Shown here: in pieces, positions 47,061 through 55,374 of the stretch
Layout of the letters: the number at the start of each line of letters is the position of its first letter
Numbering within the stretch: the first letter of the stretch is position 1
NCBI GenBank assembly: GCA_019261985.1
Contig: JAFAQY010000020.1
Location: forward strand, 25,423-89,422
DNA length: 64,000 nucleotides
Origin: Bryobacterales bacterium
GTDB lineage: Bacteria > Acidobacteriota > Terriglobia > Bryobacterales > Bryobacteraceae
Direction of reading: 5' to 3'
Translations under genes and position numbers: made by a program
The notes under the pieces: generated by a model
Told to the model about the DNA's origin: nothing
The model's database searches: none
Seen by the model: the letters and a program-made list of their open reading frames with translations, nothing else

Positions 47061-48137
47061 TTACACGCCCGGCCCCACGCCGGGCGTTGTGCGCTGAGGT
47101 TGTATCACTATCTTCAATGATCTTTCATCGGGATGCAACGCTCGCTCGATCCCTAAATGAATTTCGTTTAATGGGTACCGGTGTGTAATTAACTCCTCCA
47201 CCGGCAATGCGTAAGAGAACACCAAGTCGGCGGATTCCCGCTGCAGGTCCACTGACGCGCTATAGGATCCGAATAACGAACGTTCTTCCATGCAAATAGA
47301 GGCGCCGGAAACCTCGATGCGCTCCTGATGCGAAGTTTGGGCGAAGAGCAGTATCCGTGCACCCGGGCGCGAACAGCGGACCGCTTGATCCACGATCCCG
47401 GGCGCGGATGCCGCCACGATGACAACGTCGGCGCCCCTGCCTTGGGTGATATCTTTGACGCGTTCATCGAGCGTTCGATCTCTGGGGTCGAATGCATCCG
47501 TTGCCCCGAACCGGCGGGCCAGCGCACGCCGGGCCGGCATCGTATCCGTTGCCAGCAACGTCGCTCCGGTGCGCGCCGCCATCATCGTGAAAATCAACCC
47601 AATTGGACCCTGACCTAGCACCACTGCAACATCGTCCGATTTCAGGTCAAGCAGTTTCGCGCCTTTCAAACAGGTGTTGACAGGTTCGACAAAGCAAGCC
47701 TGTTCGAAAGAGACTCCCGCTGGGATTTTCTCAATGCCGCGCTCGACGATCCAATCCATGGCACGGACATATTGAGCAAAGCCGCCGCCGGCCGCCTCGT
47801 ACCCCGCGGTTACGCCCACTTTCTTGTAAACCGGGCATTGTGCATAGAGCTTGCGCCGGCAATAAAAGCATTCACCGCACGGTATGTGATGAAAAACGAT
47901 TACCCGGTCCCCGGGAGAATAGCGCGTAACGCCACGACCCACTTCGGCAATTACACCCGCGGTCTCGTGTCCGTAAATGCGCGGCGGCGGAAGCAGATCG
48001 TAAGCGACTTTCTTCAGATCCGTGTGACAAATTCCGCATGTCTCAACCCGGATCAGCACTTCTCCTGGGCCGATGTCCGGCACAGGTATCGTCTCCACCT
48101 CGACAACCCGCGAACCCTTATAGACAGCGGCCCGCAT
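47061..48137 (-). CDS. Zinc-dependent alcohol dehydrogenase (MDR), hopanoid cluster 2
   Basis: A 358-residue medium-chain dehydrogenase starting MRAAVYKGSRVVEVE. Catalytic zinc: CGICHTD and YGHETAG. Structural zinc: CGECFYCRRKLYAQC. Cofactor site: VLGQGPIGLIF. An upstream in-frame TTG (48191) would overlap hpnG by 20 bases; ATG 48137 is the usual family start. It shares architecture with the downstream MDR but is too divergent for a recent duplicate. Probably in one transcript from hpnA. Confidence 0.82.
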   Translation of the reverse strand: MRAAVYKGSRVVEVETIPVPDIGPGEVLIRVETCGICHTDLKKVAYDLLPPPRIYGHETAGVIAEVGRGVTRYSPGDRVIVFHHIPCGECFYCRRKLYAQCPVYKKVGVTAGYEAAGGGFAQYVRAMDWIVERGIEKIPAGVSFEQACFVEPVNTCLKGAKLLDLKSDDVAVVLGQGPIGLIFTMMAARTGATLLATDTMPARRALARRFGATDAFDPRDRTLDERVKDITQGRGADVVIVAASAPGIVDQAVRCSRPGARILLFAQTSHQERIEVSGASICMEERSLFGSYSASVDLQRESADLVFSYALPVEELITHRYPLNEIHLGIERALHPDERSLKIVIQPQRTTPGVGPGV

Positions 48138-48171
48138 AGTCGCGTTACTCGTAAGTTCCGCGGTAGCGGCG

Positions 48172-48801
48172 CTAGAATACGCTGTTTGCAAGGAATTCTC
48201 CTATTTTTTCAGCCGCGATGCGGCAGTTCCGGTCAAGCCGCAACAGACCGGGAACCGTCCGCAAGGGCGCCTGCACTGCCGCAAGCGCAATGCGGGCTCT
48301 TGAGAAGCGCCCGGCACTGTCACGCAACGCGTTGAAATCCAAAGGCAGGTCGTCGAAGGCCGTATCGGACACGGCTTTAACGCAGTGAAATGGCACACCC
48401 CATTCACGCGCCTTAGCGTGAACGATCTCGCACTCCATTTCGACTGCCGATGCTCCCGTGATTTCGTACAGCCGCCGTTTTTCATCAGCCGTGACAGCGA
48501 CGCGGTCGGAAGTAGTGAGGTGGCCGGGCGAATAAATCAAATCGCCGACTTTTAATGCGGGATCCAATGCTCCGCAAAAACCAATATTCAGAATTTGGTC
48601 CACTTCCCTCTTCGTATCAAATACCTGCGCCACCAGCCGCGCCCCGGGCCCGTTGGCTACCAGCAGCCACCGGTCTTGTTTCCACAGTACTTGGCGCGCG
48701 AACACAGCGCCGGCCCAATTCAGCCGCCTTACCGCACTGGCACGCTTTAATATACCCGAAAACTCCCGTGCTTCCGCGGCCACCACTAGCCGGGTTCTCA
48801 T
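48172..48801 (-). CDS. hpnG: Hopanoid-associated phosphorylase HpnG
   Basis: A 209-residue PNP/UDP-phosphorylase-superfamily protein. NIGFCGALDPALKVGDLIYS and GASAVEMECEIVHAKAREWGVPFHCVKAVSDTAFDDLP are the phosphorylase signatures. In hopanoid loci HpnG removes adenine from adenosylhopane to give ribosylhopane or its phosphate. It follows hpnA after six bases, which supports the role. Confidence 0.87.
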   Translation of the reverse strand: MRTRLVVAAEAREFSGILKRASAVRRLNWAGAVFARQVLWKQDRWLLVANGPGARLVAQVFDTKREVDQILNIGFCGALDPALKVGDLIYSPGHLTTSDRVAVTADEKRRLYEITGASAVEMECEIVHAKAREWGVPFHCVKAVSDTAFDDLPLDFNALRDSAGRFSRARIALAAVQAPLRTVPGLLRLDRNCRIAAEKIGEFLANSVF

Positions 48802-48807
48802 CCCGGA

Positions 48808-49785
48808 TCAACAATATCCGTTTGCGCGGAACCACTCCACCGCGCGTTTAAGCGCCCCCGCTGCCGGCCCTGGCGAATAGCCCAGTTCCCGTGCGGCCTT
48901 TTCCTGGCTAACCCACATCTTCTTGCGGGCCATCCTCACGCCGTCCAATGGGGCTCGCGGCTCCTTTCCTGACATTCCAGCCCACGCCGTCGAAACTAAG
49001 CCCGCGGCGTATGCAACCGCGTAAGGAATCTGGATTTTCGGGGCGGCTATGCCGGTGATTTCCCCTAACTTCAAGAATATCTGCTCTAGGGTCAGATTCT
49101 CCGCTCCCAGGATATATCTTTCTCCTGTTCGGCCGCGCTCGCAGGCCGCCAAGTGTCCACCTGCAACATCGCGAACATCCACCAAATTCAAACCTGTGTC
49201 AAGAAACGCCGGCATAGCTCCTCGAACAAAATCTACGACAATCTTTCCGGTCGGAGTAGGCTTGACATCGTGGTCGCCCACCGGTGCCGTCGGATTCACG
49301 ATCACCACAGGCAAACCCTGCGACGCAAACTCCAAAGCGGCGCGCTCCGCCAAGAATTTCGACTGCTTATACGGCCCGGCCATTTCTTCCCGGCTGACCG
49401 GCGAACCCTCGTCGCCTATCCCGTCCGGCGGGACGCCAATGCATCCCACCGTGCTGGTGTAGACGACTCGCTCAACCCCTGCGTTCCGTGCAGCTTCTAA
49501 AAGATTTCGCGTGCCCTCGACATTGGTGTGGAACATCTCCTCCGGCTGTTTGGTCCACAGCCGGTAATCCGCGGCAACATGATAAACAACGCCACACCCG
49601 GCGACCGCCGCATCCAGCGTGGCACGAACCCGCAGGTCGCCCTGAACGGCCTCAATTCCTTCCAGTTCCCGGAACCGCCCCGGATCCCTCGCCAGCCCGC
49701 GAATCTTATCGCCCCGGTCCAGCAGCTTGCGCGCTACATGCCAGCCAACGAATCCGGTTGCGCCGGTAATCAGCGTCGGTTTCAA
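48808..49785 (-). CDS. hpnA: Hopanoid-associated sugar epimerase HpnA
   Basis: A 325-residue extended SDR. The Rossmann motif is TGATGFVGWHVARKLL and the catalytic pair is YKQSK. STVGCIGVPPDG and NPTAPVGDHDVKPTPTGKIVVDF are typical of HpnA. Its exact substrate is not established. It heads the hpnA-hpnG-MDR-MDR-hpnC-hpnD run. Confidence 0.88.
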   Translation of the reverse strand: MKPTLITGATGFVGWHVARKLLDRGDKIRGLARDPGRFRELEGIEAVQGDLRVRATLDAAVAGCGVVYHVAADYRLWTKQPEEMFHTNVEGTRNLLEAARNAGVERVVYTSTVGCIGVPPDGIGDEGSPVSREEMAGPYKQSKFLAERAALEFASQGLPVVIVNPTAPVGDHDVKPTPTGKIVVDFVRGAMPAFLDTGLNLVDVRDVAGGHLAACERGRTGERYILGAENLTLEQIFLKLGEITGIAAPKIQIPYAVAYAAGLVSTAWAGMSGKEPRAPLDGVRMARKKMWVSQEKAARELGYSPGPAAGALKRAVEWFRANGYC

Positions 49786-49869
49786 GCTGTTCGATGATGG
49801 AAGCCGTTAACCCGGTTCATCTTCAACAATGTACGATTTTAGCAGTTCGGCCACAGGCAGCCCAGTAAT

Positions 49870-50274
49870 TCAATCGCCCGCCCACTCCAGTTGCAGGTTG
49901 GTCACGTTTTGAAATTCGGGATCTCCGGTGATGAGTGGGCAGCCGATGCGTTGAGCCAGTTCGGCGGCAAACGCATCTGCGTAGGAAATCGTAAATGCTC
50001 CCTTAAGTTCCGCCGCCGCCCAAATGTTTTCGGCTTTTGGCACGTCGATTCGTACCGGCAGTGTTCCGGAAGCGCGGCGCCAGTTTTCGGCGGCATCATG
50101 CCGGCGTTTCTTTTTCAAAAAATAGTACACCTCACAGGCGTTAATCGCGCTCATCAGCACGTGAGCGTGTCCGCCCTCAGCCGCTGATAACAACGTATCT
50201 AGCGCCGTAAAGGCTGGCTCCCGTCCATTCAGCCATTCCAGAATCGGCCAGGAGTCAAGGACGCGAGTCTTCAA
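49870..50274 (-). CDS. PIN-domain toxin, VapC family
   Basis: A 134-residue ribonuclease-like protein. PIN acidic residues appear in VLDSWPILEWLNG, INACEVYYFLKKK, SYADAFAAELAQRIGCPLITGDPEF. The start overlaps the antitoxin gene by 20 bases. It stands between hpnA and hpnH and is therefore likely an acquired module. It looks intact. Confidence 0.85.
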   Translation of the reverse strand: MKTRVLDSWPILEWLNGREPAFTALDTLLSAAEGGHAHVLMSAINACEVYYFLKKKRRHDAAENWRRASGTLPVRIDVPKAENIWAAAELKGAFTISYADAFAAELAQRIGCPLITGDPEFQNVTNLQLEWAGD

Positions 50275-50491
50275 TCTTCCTCTCCCGCTTCTTAAATGTT
50301 CGATAGGCTTTGATCAGATCGAGGCCTTTAACGGAGCCCGCTAGCTTCTTCCAGGCTGGATCCTTAGTCAAAACGATTCGATGGCCCTGGACATCGAGAG
50401 TGAGCTTCGTGCCTTCGTTCAGATTAAGCGCCTGCCGAATATTCTTAGGTATGGCGATTTGGCCCTTGGAGGATACTGTAACAGTTTCCAC
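50255..50491 (-). CDS. AbrB/MazE-type antitoxin
   Basis: A 78-residue protein with a swapped-hairpin AbrB fold: METVTVSSKGQIAIPKNIRQALNLNEGTKLTL. The C-terminal part (about 45-78) is basic and probably wraps the PIN toxin. Antitoxin precedes toxin and the genes overlap. Confidence 0.88.
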   Translation of the reverse strand: METVTVSSKGQIAIPKNIRQALNLNEGTKLTLDVQGHRIVLTKDPAWKKLAGSVKGLDLIKAYRTFKKRERKIEDSRP

Positions 50492-50557
50492 GTTCCTATC
50501 TTACACAAGGTAAGATGAGGCCTCAAACTCAGTGCAACCCCGCCAATATCCACTTAG

Positions 50558-50683
50558 CCGCTTTCCGCTAGGCTGACGCTTGTCGGAGCGACACCGGATC
50601 ACAATGTCATCGCTACGCTCTACCACTCCGAATACGATATTGTGCCGGTGGCCACGGCCGATTTCGCACGCCGAGTCGGGTGA
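50558..50683 (+). pseudogene. Fragment of a second PIN-like gene
   Basis: The open stretch encodes LTLVGATPDHNVIATLYHSEYDIVPVATADFARRVG and then TGA (50681-50683). DHNVIAT followed by TADFARR resembles the C-terminal half of PIN toxins, but no start codon or N-terminal half is present; an upstream stop lies at 50555-50557. It is probably a relic on the strand opposite to the VapBC pair. Confidence 0.35.
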
Positions 50684-50705
50684 AACAGACCCCTAAGAGC
50701 GCTCG

Positions 50706-51983
50706 TCAGTTCGAAATCGGAATTATCAGCTTCTGCGTCCCATCAGTGTCGCCGAGAGTGAACGTGACCGGGACAGTATCGCTAGCGGAAATATTCGGAA
50801 CCGTAACATTGAATTGATAAAGTCCCAAATAGCCGGCGGTCAGTCCGGAGAATGACACCTTGGCGGGAGTACCGGCAAACGAGATGTGGAAATCTGCGTT
50901 GAGCTGATTCGATTGACTCACAATCTGCCCCGCGGGAATGTTCGGCGTCACAAGCCCAAACCCGACGCCGTAGAACACGATCGTATCGCCGGGCCTGGCC
51001 CGTGCCGAAGGGACGCCGGCGACCGCGCCAGGAGGCAGCACGAAAGTAACGCCGTCCGGAAACAGCGCGGCTACGTACTGCGCGCCCGTAAGGTTGAATA
51101 CGGCGGGGGCAAGCAGCCCCGGTTCCGTCACCTTCACGGTAATGGGGTAAGCTACGCTGGTGCCGCCCGGTGTCGTGACGACTACGGGCTGTGAGCCTAG
51201 CGGTACGTTGGACGGTATTTGAGCGTTCACCTGGGTAGGGCTGACATAATCGATGAATGCCGCTTGGCCGCCGATCGTGACCGTCGTTCCCCCCAATGAG
51301 TTGGGCGCCTGGTTGCCGTTGAAATCGGCGCTGCCCCAAGTCTTAGAGGCGACGTTCGCCAGGTTCGTGCCGTAGATTTCCATCCAGGTGCCGGGAGCAA
51401 CCGATGGGAACGCGCCATAGGCGCTGGCGCTGATAACCCCTAAGGAGGTCCGAATCACGGGTGTGGCATCGAAAGTCCCGTGAACCACTCCGGTAATGAC
51501 CGCGCCAGGCGTGAGACCTACCTGTCCAATGCCGCAAGACGAGACTGCAGTTCCGGAACAAGAGGCGGTGAAATCGTAGAAGAAGGTGAAGTTGTTGGAG
51601 AGGAACGAAACCGTAGCGCCCGTGCTCTCTATCAGCGACACTGAGATCGTGCCTGAAGACCCGGGTATCAAGCCGAAGGTAACTAAATTACTCCCGGCGC
51701 TGATTGAATTAGCGGTGAAGGGCGATTGGCCGCTTCCTGAATAAGCCAACACGATTGAGATCGTTCCCCCTCCCCCAACGCCGGTATAGGGCGCCGTTAC
51801 CGTACATTTGGTATTCACGCCATCGAAGACACAATTGCCCCAGGTCACGCGGCTTTGGCCAACACCTCCACTGCCGCCGAGACCGGTCAAGGTCACGACC
51901 TGATTACTATTCGTGTAAGTTGCCGTTTGCCCTAATAAGGACAGGGCGCAGGAAAGGAACGGAAAGATTGCGATCAATTTCAT
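50706..51983 (-). CDS. Secreted TIGR03437-domain (Solibacter) protein
   Basis: A 425-residue exported protein. Signal peptide (about 1-18), Gly/Thr/Ser-rich beta structure (about 20-190), then the roughly 220-residue TIGR03437 C-terminal domain: SVAPGTWMEIYGTNLA, LGGTTVTIGGQAAFIDYVSP, QVNAQIPSNVPLGSQPVVVTT and RPGDTIVFYGVGFGLV. This domain is characteristic of Solibacter-type acidobacteria and resembles IPT/TIG beta sandwiches. Function unknown. It separates the VapBC pair from hpnH. Confidence 0.85.
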   Translation of the reverse strand: MKLIAIFPFLSCALSLLGQTATYTNSNQVVTLTGLGGSGGVGQSRVTWGNCVFDGVNTKCTVTAPYTGVGGGGTISIVLAYSGSGQSPFTANSISAGSNLVTFGLIPGSSGTISVSLIESTGATVSFLSNNFTFFYDFTASCSGTAVSSCGIGQVGLTPGAVITGVVHGTFDATPVIRTSLGVISASAYGAFPSVAPGTWMEIYGTNLANVASKTWGSADFNGNQAPNSLGGTTVTIGGQAAFIDYVSPTQVNAQIPSNVPLGSQPVVVTTPGGTSVAYPITVKVTEPGLLAPAVFNLTGAQYVAALFPDGVTFVLPPGAVAGVPSARARPGDTIVFYGVGFGLVTPNIPAGQIVSQSNQLNADFHISFAGTPAKVSFSGLTAGYLGLYQFNVTVPNISASDTVPVTFTLGDTDGTQKLIIPISN

Positions 51984-52227
51984 GGGATGTCATTCAAGCC
52001 TAGCCTTTGTTGGTCAAGAAAGGCAACAGCTGAATGCGAATACGAGTACTAGTACTAGTACTAGCTAGCCCGGGGATCTGAAGGATCAGGTCATGGCAGA
52101 AAAGGAACGAGTATGATCGCAGATGCGATGGCAGCTAAGAAACGCGTCTTTCGCATCGACCTCACCCAAATTCAGCCAATGTTGGACGTCCACCGTCCGA
52201 TTCTGCCGCAGCCGGCGCGCGAGAGCG
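51984..52227. other. Gap between TIGR03437 gene and hpnH, 244 bases
   Basis: It contains the hexamer repeat at 52043-52067. No clear promoter, terminator or RNA gene is seen. A 47-codon frame on the plus strand (52113-52256) has a plausible ribosome-binding site but overlaps the hpnH end and lacks any recognisable sequence. Confidence 0.4.
52043..52067. repeat. Tandem AGTACT hexamer repeat
   Basis: TACTAG/AGTACT is repeated about three times and then runs into CTAGCTAGCCCGGGG. The run is self-complementary and very short. It is the only simple-sequence repeat of this type that I noticed in the window. Confidence 0.7.
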
Positions 52228-53343
52228 TCAGCTTAGCAACCAGCTCAGCGACTTAAACGAATCCGTCATCTTCGAATTAATTCCGTACGCCGCCGACGGC
52301 TCATACCCGCAGTGCACCATGCACTGTTCGCAGCGCGGGTCGTTGCCCGTGCCGTAGTTCTCCCATGGCGTCTTGGTCATCAGTTCTTCAAAAGTGTCGT
52401 AGTGCGCGTCGGTGATCAGATAGCAGGGGCCTTTCCAGCCTTTGACGTTATAGGTCGGCATGCCCCAAGCGGTGCAGGGAAGCTCCCGGTCGCCCTTCAG
52501 AAATTCCATATATACCGGACTCGAGACTAGCGGGAATCGCTTGGACATCTTATCGATGTTCCTAAACTTCTCGTATACGTCCTCGCGCGTCATGAAGATC
52601 TCCTGATCGTTCACGGCGGAGTAGCCGTATGCCGGCGAGATCGAATGGCCGTCGATCCCGAGCTGCTCCAGGTATTCGAAAAGGTGCCAGATCTCGTTCA
52701 TATCCGTCTCGCGATAGACGGTAGTATTCGAGAAGACCTTAAATCCGCCTTGTTTCGCGGCTTTGATGCCCTCAATCGCCATTTTGAACACGCCTTCCCG
52801 CTCCACGGCCAAATCGTGGTTTTTCTCCATGCCGTCCAGGTGAACGTTAAACACCAACGCGGGATTCGGCGTGAACTCTTTCAGCTTTTTCGCGAGGAAC
52901 ATGCCGTTCGTGCAGAACTGGATATAACGGCCGCGATCCAAAATCCCGTTGACTAAAGCGCCAATCTCCGGATACAGCAGCGGTTCGCCGCCGCAAATCG
53001 ATACCATTGGCGCCCCGCACTCATCCACGGCGCGCAGGCATTGTTCGAGTGAGAGCCGCTCGCGAATGCTCGATTCGTATTCGCGGATTCGTCCGCACCC
53101 GGTGCAGGTAAGATTGCAGGCGTGCAGCGGCTCCAGCATCATCACCAGCGGAAAACGCTTGTTGATCATGGGATGAGCTTTGCGCTGTGCGCGCGCCGAC
53201 GGAATCTGCGTATGAACGATCCGGAAAGGGTTTTTTGCGCTCTCTTCGGCGGCCAAATTCTTCTGCCATTCCGGCCGCGGACGCATTTTGTTTTTTGCGA
53301 TGTAGGTGGCCATATCGGCCACCTGCGCAAGCGGTACTCTCAT
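52228..53343 (-). CDS. hpnH: Hopanoid radical SAM protein HpnH
   Basis: A 371-residue radical SAM enzyme that joins adenosyl to the hopene skeleton (adenosylhopane formation). The cluster motif is CNLTCTGC within MLEPLHACNLTCTGCGRIREY, and ICGGEPLLYPEI and TNGMFLAKK follow. The C-terminal CEQCMVHCGYEPSA is typical of HpnH. The N-terminus has about 40 residues of insert (WQKNLAAEESAKNP) before the core compared with the form I know. It follows shc after 15 bases. Confidence 0.93.
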   Translation of the reverse strand: MRVPLAQVADMATYIAKNKMRPRPEWQKNLAAEESAKNPFRIVHTQIPSARAQRKAHPMINKRFPLVMMLEPLHACNLTCTGCGRIREYESSIRERLSLEQCLRAVDECGAPMVSICGGEPLLYPEIGALVNGILDRGRYIQFCTNGMFLAKKLKEFTPNPALVFNVHLDGMEKNHDLAVEREGVFKMAIEGIKAAKQGGFKVFSNTTVYRETDMNEIWHLFEYLEQLGIDGHSISPAYGYSAVNDQEIFMTREDVYEKFRNIDKMSKRFPLVSSPVYMEFLKGDRELPCTAWGMPTYNVKGWKGPCYLITDAHYDTFEELMTKTPWENYGTGNDPRCEQCMVHCGYEPSAAYGINSKMTDSFKSLSWLLS

Positions 53344-53358
53344 TTTCTGGCTGCTCCT

Positions 53359-55344
53359 TTAACGTGGGGACGCCCCCCGAGCCTTCCTGTGCGCGGTTTT
53401 GTTATATGCGGCAAGGGCCAGCACAGGGAAGGAATTGCGATACAAGTGATACTTCAAATAGAAGACTCGCGGGAATCCCGTTCCCGTGGATAACTCCTCA
53501 TCCCAGCGGCCATCCTCTCGCTGATGCTCCACCAGCCATTCGATGCCCGATTGAACGCTCCCCGAGTTGGTATCGCCGCCTGCGAGCAAACCGAGGATCG
53601 CCCAAGCGGTTTGGGAAGGCGTGCTAGGCGCCGGGGTGAATGTGCCGTTATCGTAACTGGCGCAGCTTTCGCCCCATCCTCCGTCGGCGTTTTGGATCGC
53701 GCGAAGCCATTCGCCCGCGCGAAGAATGTAAGCCTCGCGATCGCTTTCGCCCGACGCCTGCAAGCCGCGCAGCGCCAGAAACGTTCCGTAGATATAATCG
53801 ACGCCCCAGCGGCCATACCAGCTTCCATCGGCTTCCTGGGTGCGCTTTAAAAATTCAATGCCGCGCCGCACGGCAGGATGATCGCATCGAATGCCATGCG
53901 CCGCTAAAGCTTCCAAAACCCGCCCGGTGATATCGGGGCAGGCCGGATCGAGCATCGCGTTGTGATCCGCGAATGGAATGGCATTCAGGAATTGCCAGTC
54001 GTTGTCGACGTCGAAGGCCGCCCAGCCGCCATCCTTACCCTGCATCGCGAAGAGCCAATTTATGGCGCGCTGAACGCACGTCATCTGTTGAGCCGCACTG
54101 CGTGCCTGCGCGTGCGCCAGCGCAAGCAGGACCTGCGCGGTATCGTCGATATCCGGATAAAACTCGTTCGCAAACTCGAAATACCAGCCGGACGGCTCGA
54201 CATTCGGCCGCTTGACCGACCAATCGCCCCTGCGCCGCACTTCTTTCGATAGCAGCCAGTCCGCGGTCCGCTGAAGCACCCCGCCCGGAGCCGCCTCGGC
54301 TTCACCCAACGCATAAGCCACAATCGCTGTATCCCAAACTACGGAATAACAGGGCTGGAAAAAAACCCCGTCCTGGTCGTTGCCTTTTTCCTCGACCAGC
54401 AGATCCATGAATCGCCGCTCGGCTTCCACGCGGTCCGGGTGATCCTTGGAATAACCCAACAAATCCAGCATCATTACGGCGTACATCATGGACGGATAAA
54501 TCGCCCCGAGCCCGCCCGAGAAATGCGTGTGTTCCAGCACCCAGCGCTCAGCGCGGCGGATGGCTTTCTTGCGAATCGCGCGGCTGCCCCAGTGTTCCCA
54601 CAGCTTGAACGCCTTTTCAGCTTTCAAGAAGAAGCTGCGCCAGCTAAAGAAACCTTGGTCGTTGAGGATTTCGAGCGGCACTCCTGGAAGGAACAACTCT
54701 TTCAGCGAAAACCCGGCGGGAACCGGCCGTTGCGGATTCAGCGCGTGCAACACCGAAAGCGGCATCACGATCGCTCGCGTCCAGGACGACATTTCGTAAA
54801 TAAAATTTCCGAACAGAATCAGTTCCGGGGGAATCGCGGGCGCATGCTGTCGCGGATAAAGCCCAAACAGGCTGAGATTGATTTTGACGTAGCTGTTCGC
54901 CGCCTGAAGTCCGCCCCCCGCTATGATGCGTTTCTTGGCGCGCGCCAATGCCTCGCCTAAACCACCGGTTGGTGTGTTCTGCGTTGGGCCACTCATCATG
55001 CTCGCCAGTTTCAGCGCGGTGTAGGCCTTAATCGTCGCATTCAGCTCGGACGGTCCGTGCGCGTAAATATTAAATCCGCCATCGGGCAACTGGCGATCTA
55101 GGATCGAGCGGATGGCTTTGTCAATCAGCGGGCGAGTTGGCGGATTCCAGACACCGTCCACCGGCGGGTGTAACCAGAGCTGTAAGAGAACGAAATCCGA
55201 TTCCAGCGTCGAATCGGCGGTCAGATCCGCCCACCAGTAGCCGTCAGGATGTTGCCGGGACAACAAATAATCCGTACTGCGGCGCATGGCCTCCCGCGAT
55301 GCATCTTGTACTGCCTCGCCGATTTGAAGGCTCGGTGATGACAT
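53359..55344 (-). CDS. shc: Squalene-hopene cyclase
   Basis: A 661-residue monotopic membrane cyclase converting squalene to hopene/hopanol. The catalytic DXDD motif is PDIDDTAQVLLALAH. QW-type repeats include GSWYGRWGVDYIYGT and DGGWGESCASYDNG. An N-terminal HPDGYWWADLTADSTLESDFVLL is typical. It lies between ispH and hpnH in one orientation with small gaps, suggesting cotranscription. Length is normal. Confidence 0.95.
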   Translation of the reverse strand: MSSPSLQIGEAVQDASREAMRRSTDYLLSRQHPDGYWWADLTADSTLESDFVLLQLWLHPPVDGVWNPPTRPLIDKAIRSILDRQLPDGGFNIYAHGPSELNATIKAYTALKLASMMSGPTQNTPTGGLGEALARAKKRIIAGGGLQAANSYVKINLSLFGLYPRQHAPAIPPELILFGNFIYEMSSWTRAIVMPLSVLHALNPQRPVPAGFSLKELFLPGVPLEILNDQGFFSWRSFFLKAEKAFKLWEHWGSRAIRKKAIRRAERWVLEHTHFSGGLGAIYPSMMYAVMMLDLLGYSKDHPDRVEAERRFMDLLVEEKGNDQDGVFFQPCYSVVWDTAIVAYALGEAEAAPGGVLQRTADWLLSKEVRRRGDWSVKRPNVEPSGWYFEFANEFYPDIDDTAQVLLALAHAQARSAAQQMTCVQRAINWLFAMQGKDGGWAAFDVDNDWQFLNAIPFADHNAMLDPACPDITGRVLEALAAHGIRCDHPAVRRGIEFLKRTQEADGSWYGRWGVDYIYGTFLALRGLQASGESDREAYILRAGEWLRAIQNADGGWGESCASYDNGTFTPAPSTPSQTAWAILGLLAGGDTNSGSVQSGIEWLVEHQREDGRWDEELSTGTGFPRVFYLKYHLYRNSFPVLALAAYNKTAHRKARGASPR

Positions 55345-55374
55345 GAAACTATTTGTTTTCGTCCGTCCCGCTCA

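Noticed and set aside
47027..47090. CCCGGCGGCGCCGGG and GCCCGGCCCCACGCCGGGC hairpins as terminators of the second alcohol dehydrogenase gene
   Set aside because: On the minus strand no T-run follows either hairpin, and the second lies at the very end of the coding region. They are GC-rich palindromes without clear terminator form.
52113..52256. 47-codon frame with an AAGGAAC ribosome-binding site between the TIGR03437 gene and hpnH
   Set aside because: It overlaps the last 29 bases of hpnH on the opposite strand and has no recognisable motif, so I do not call it a gene.
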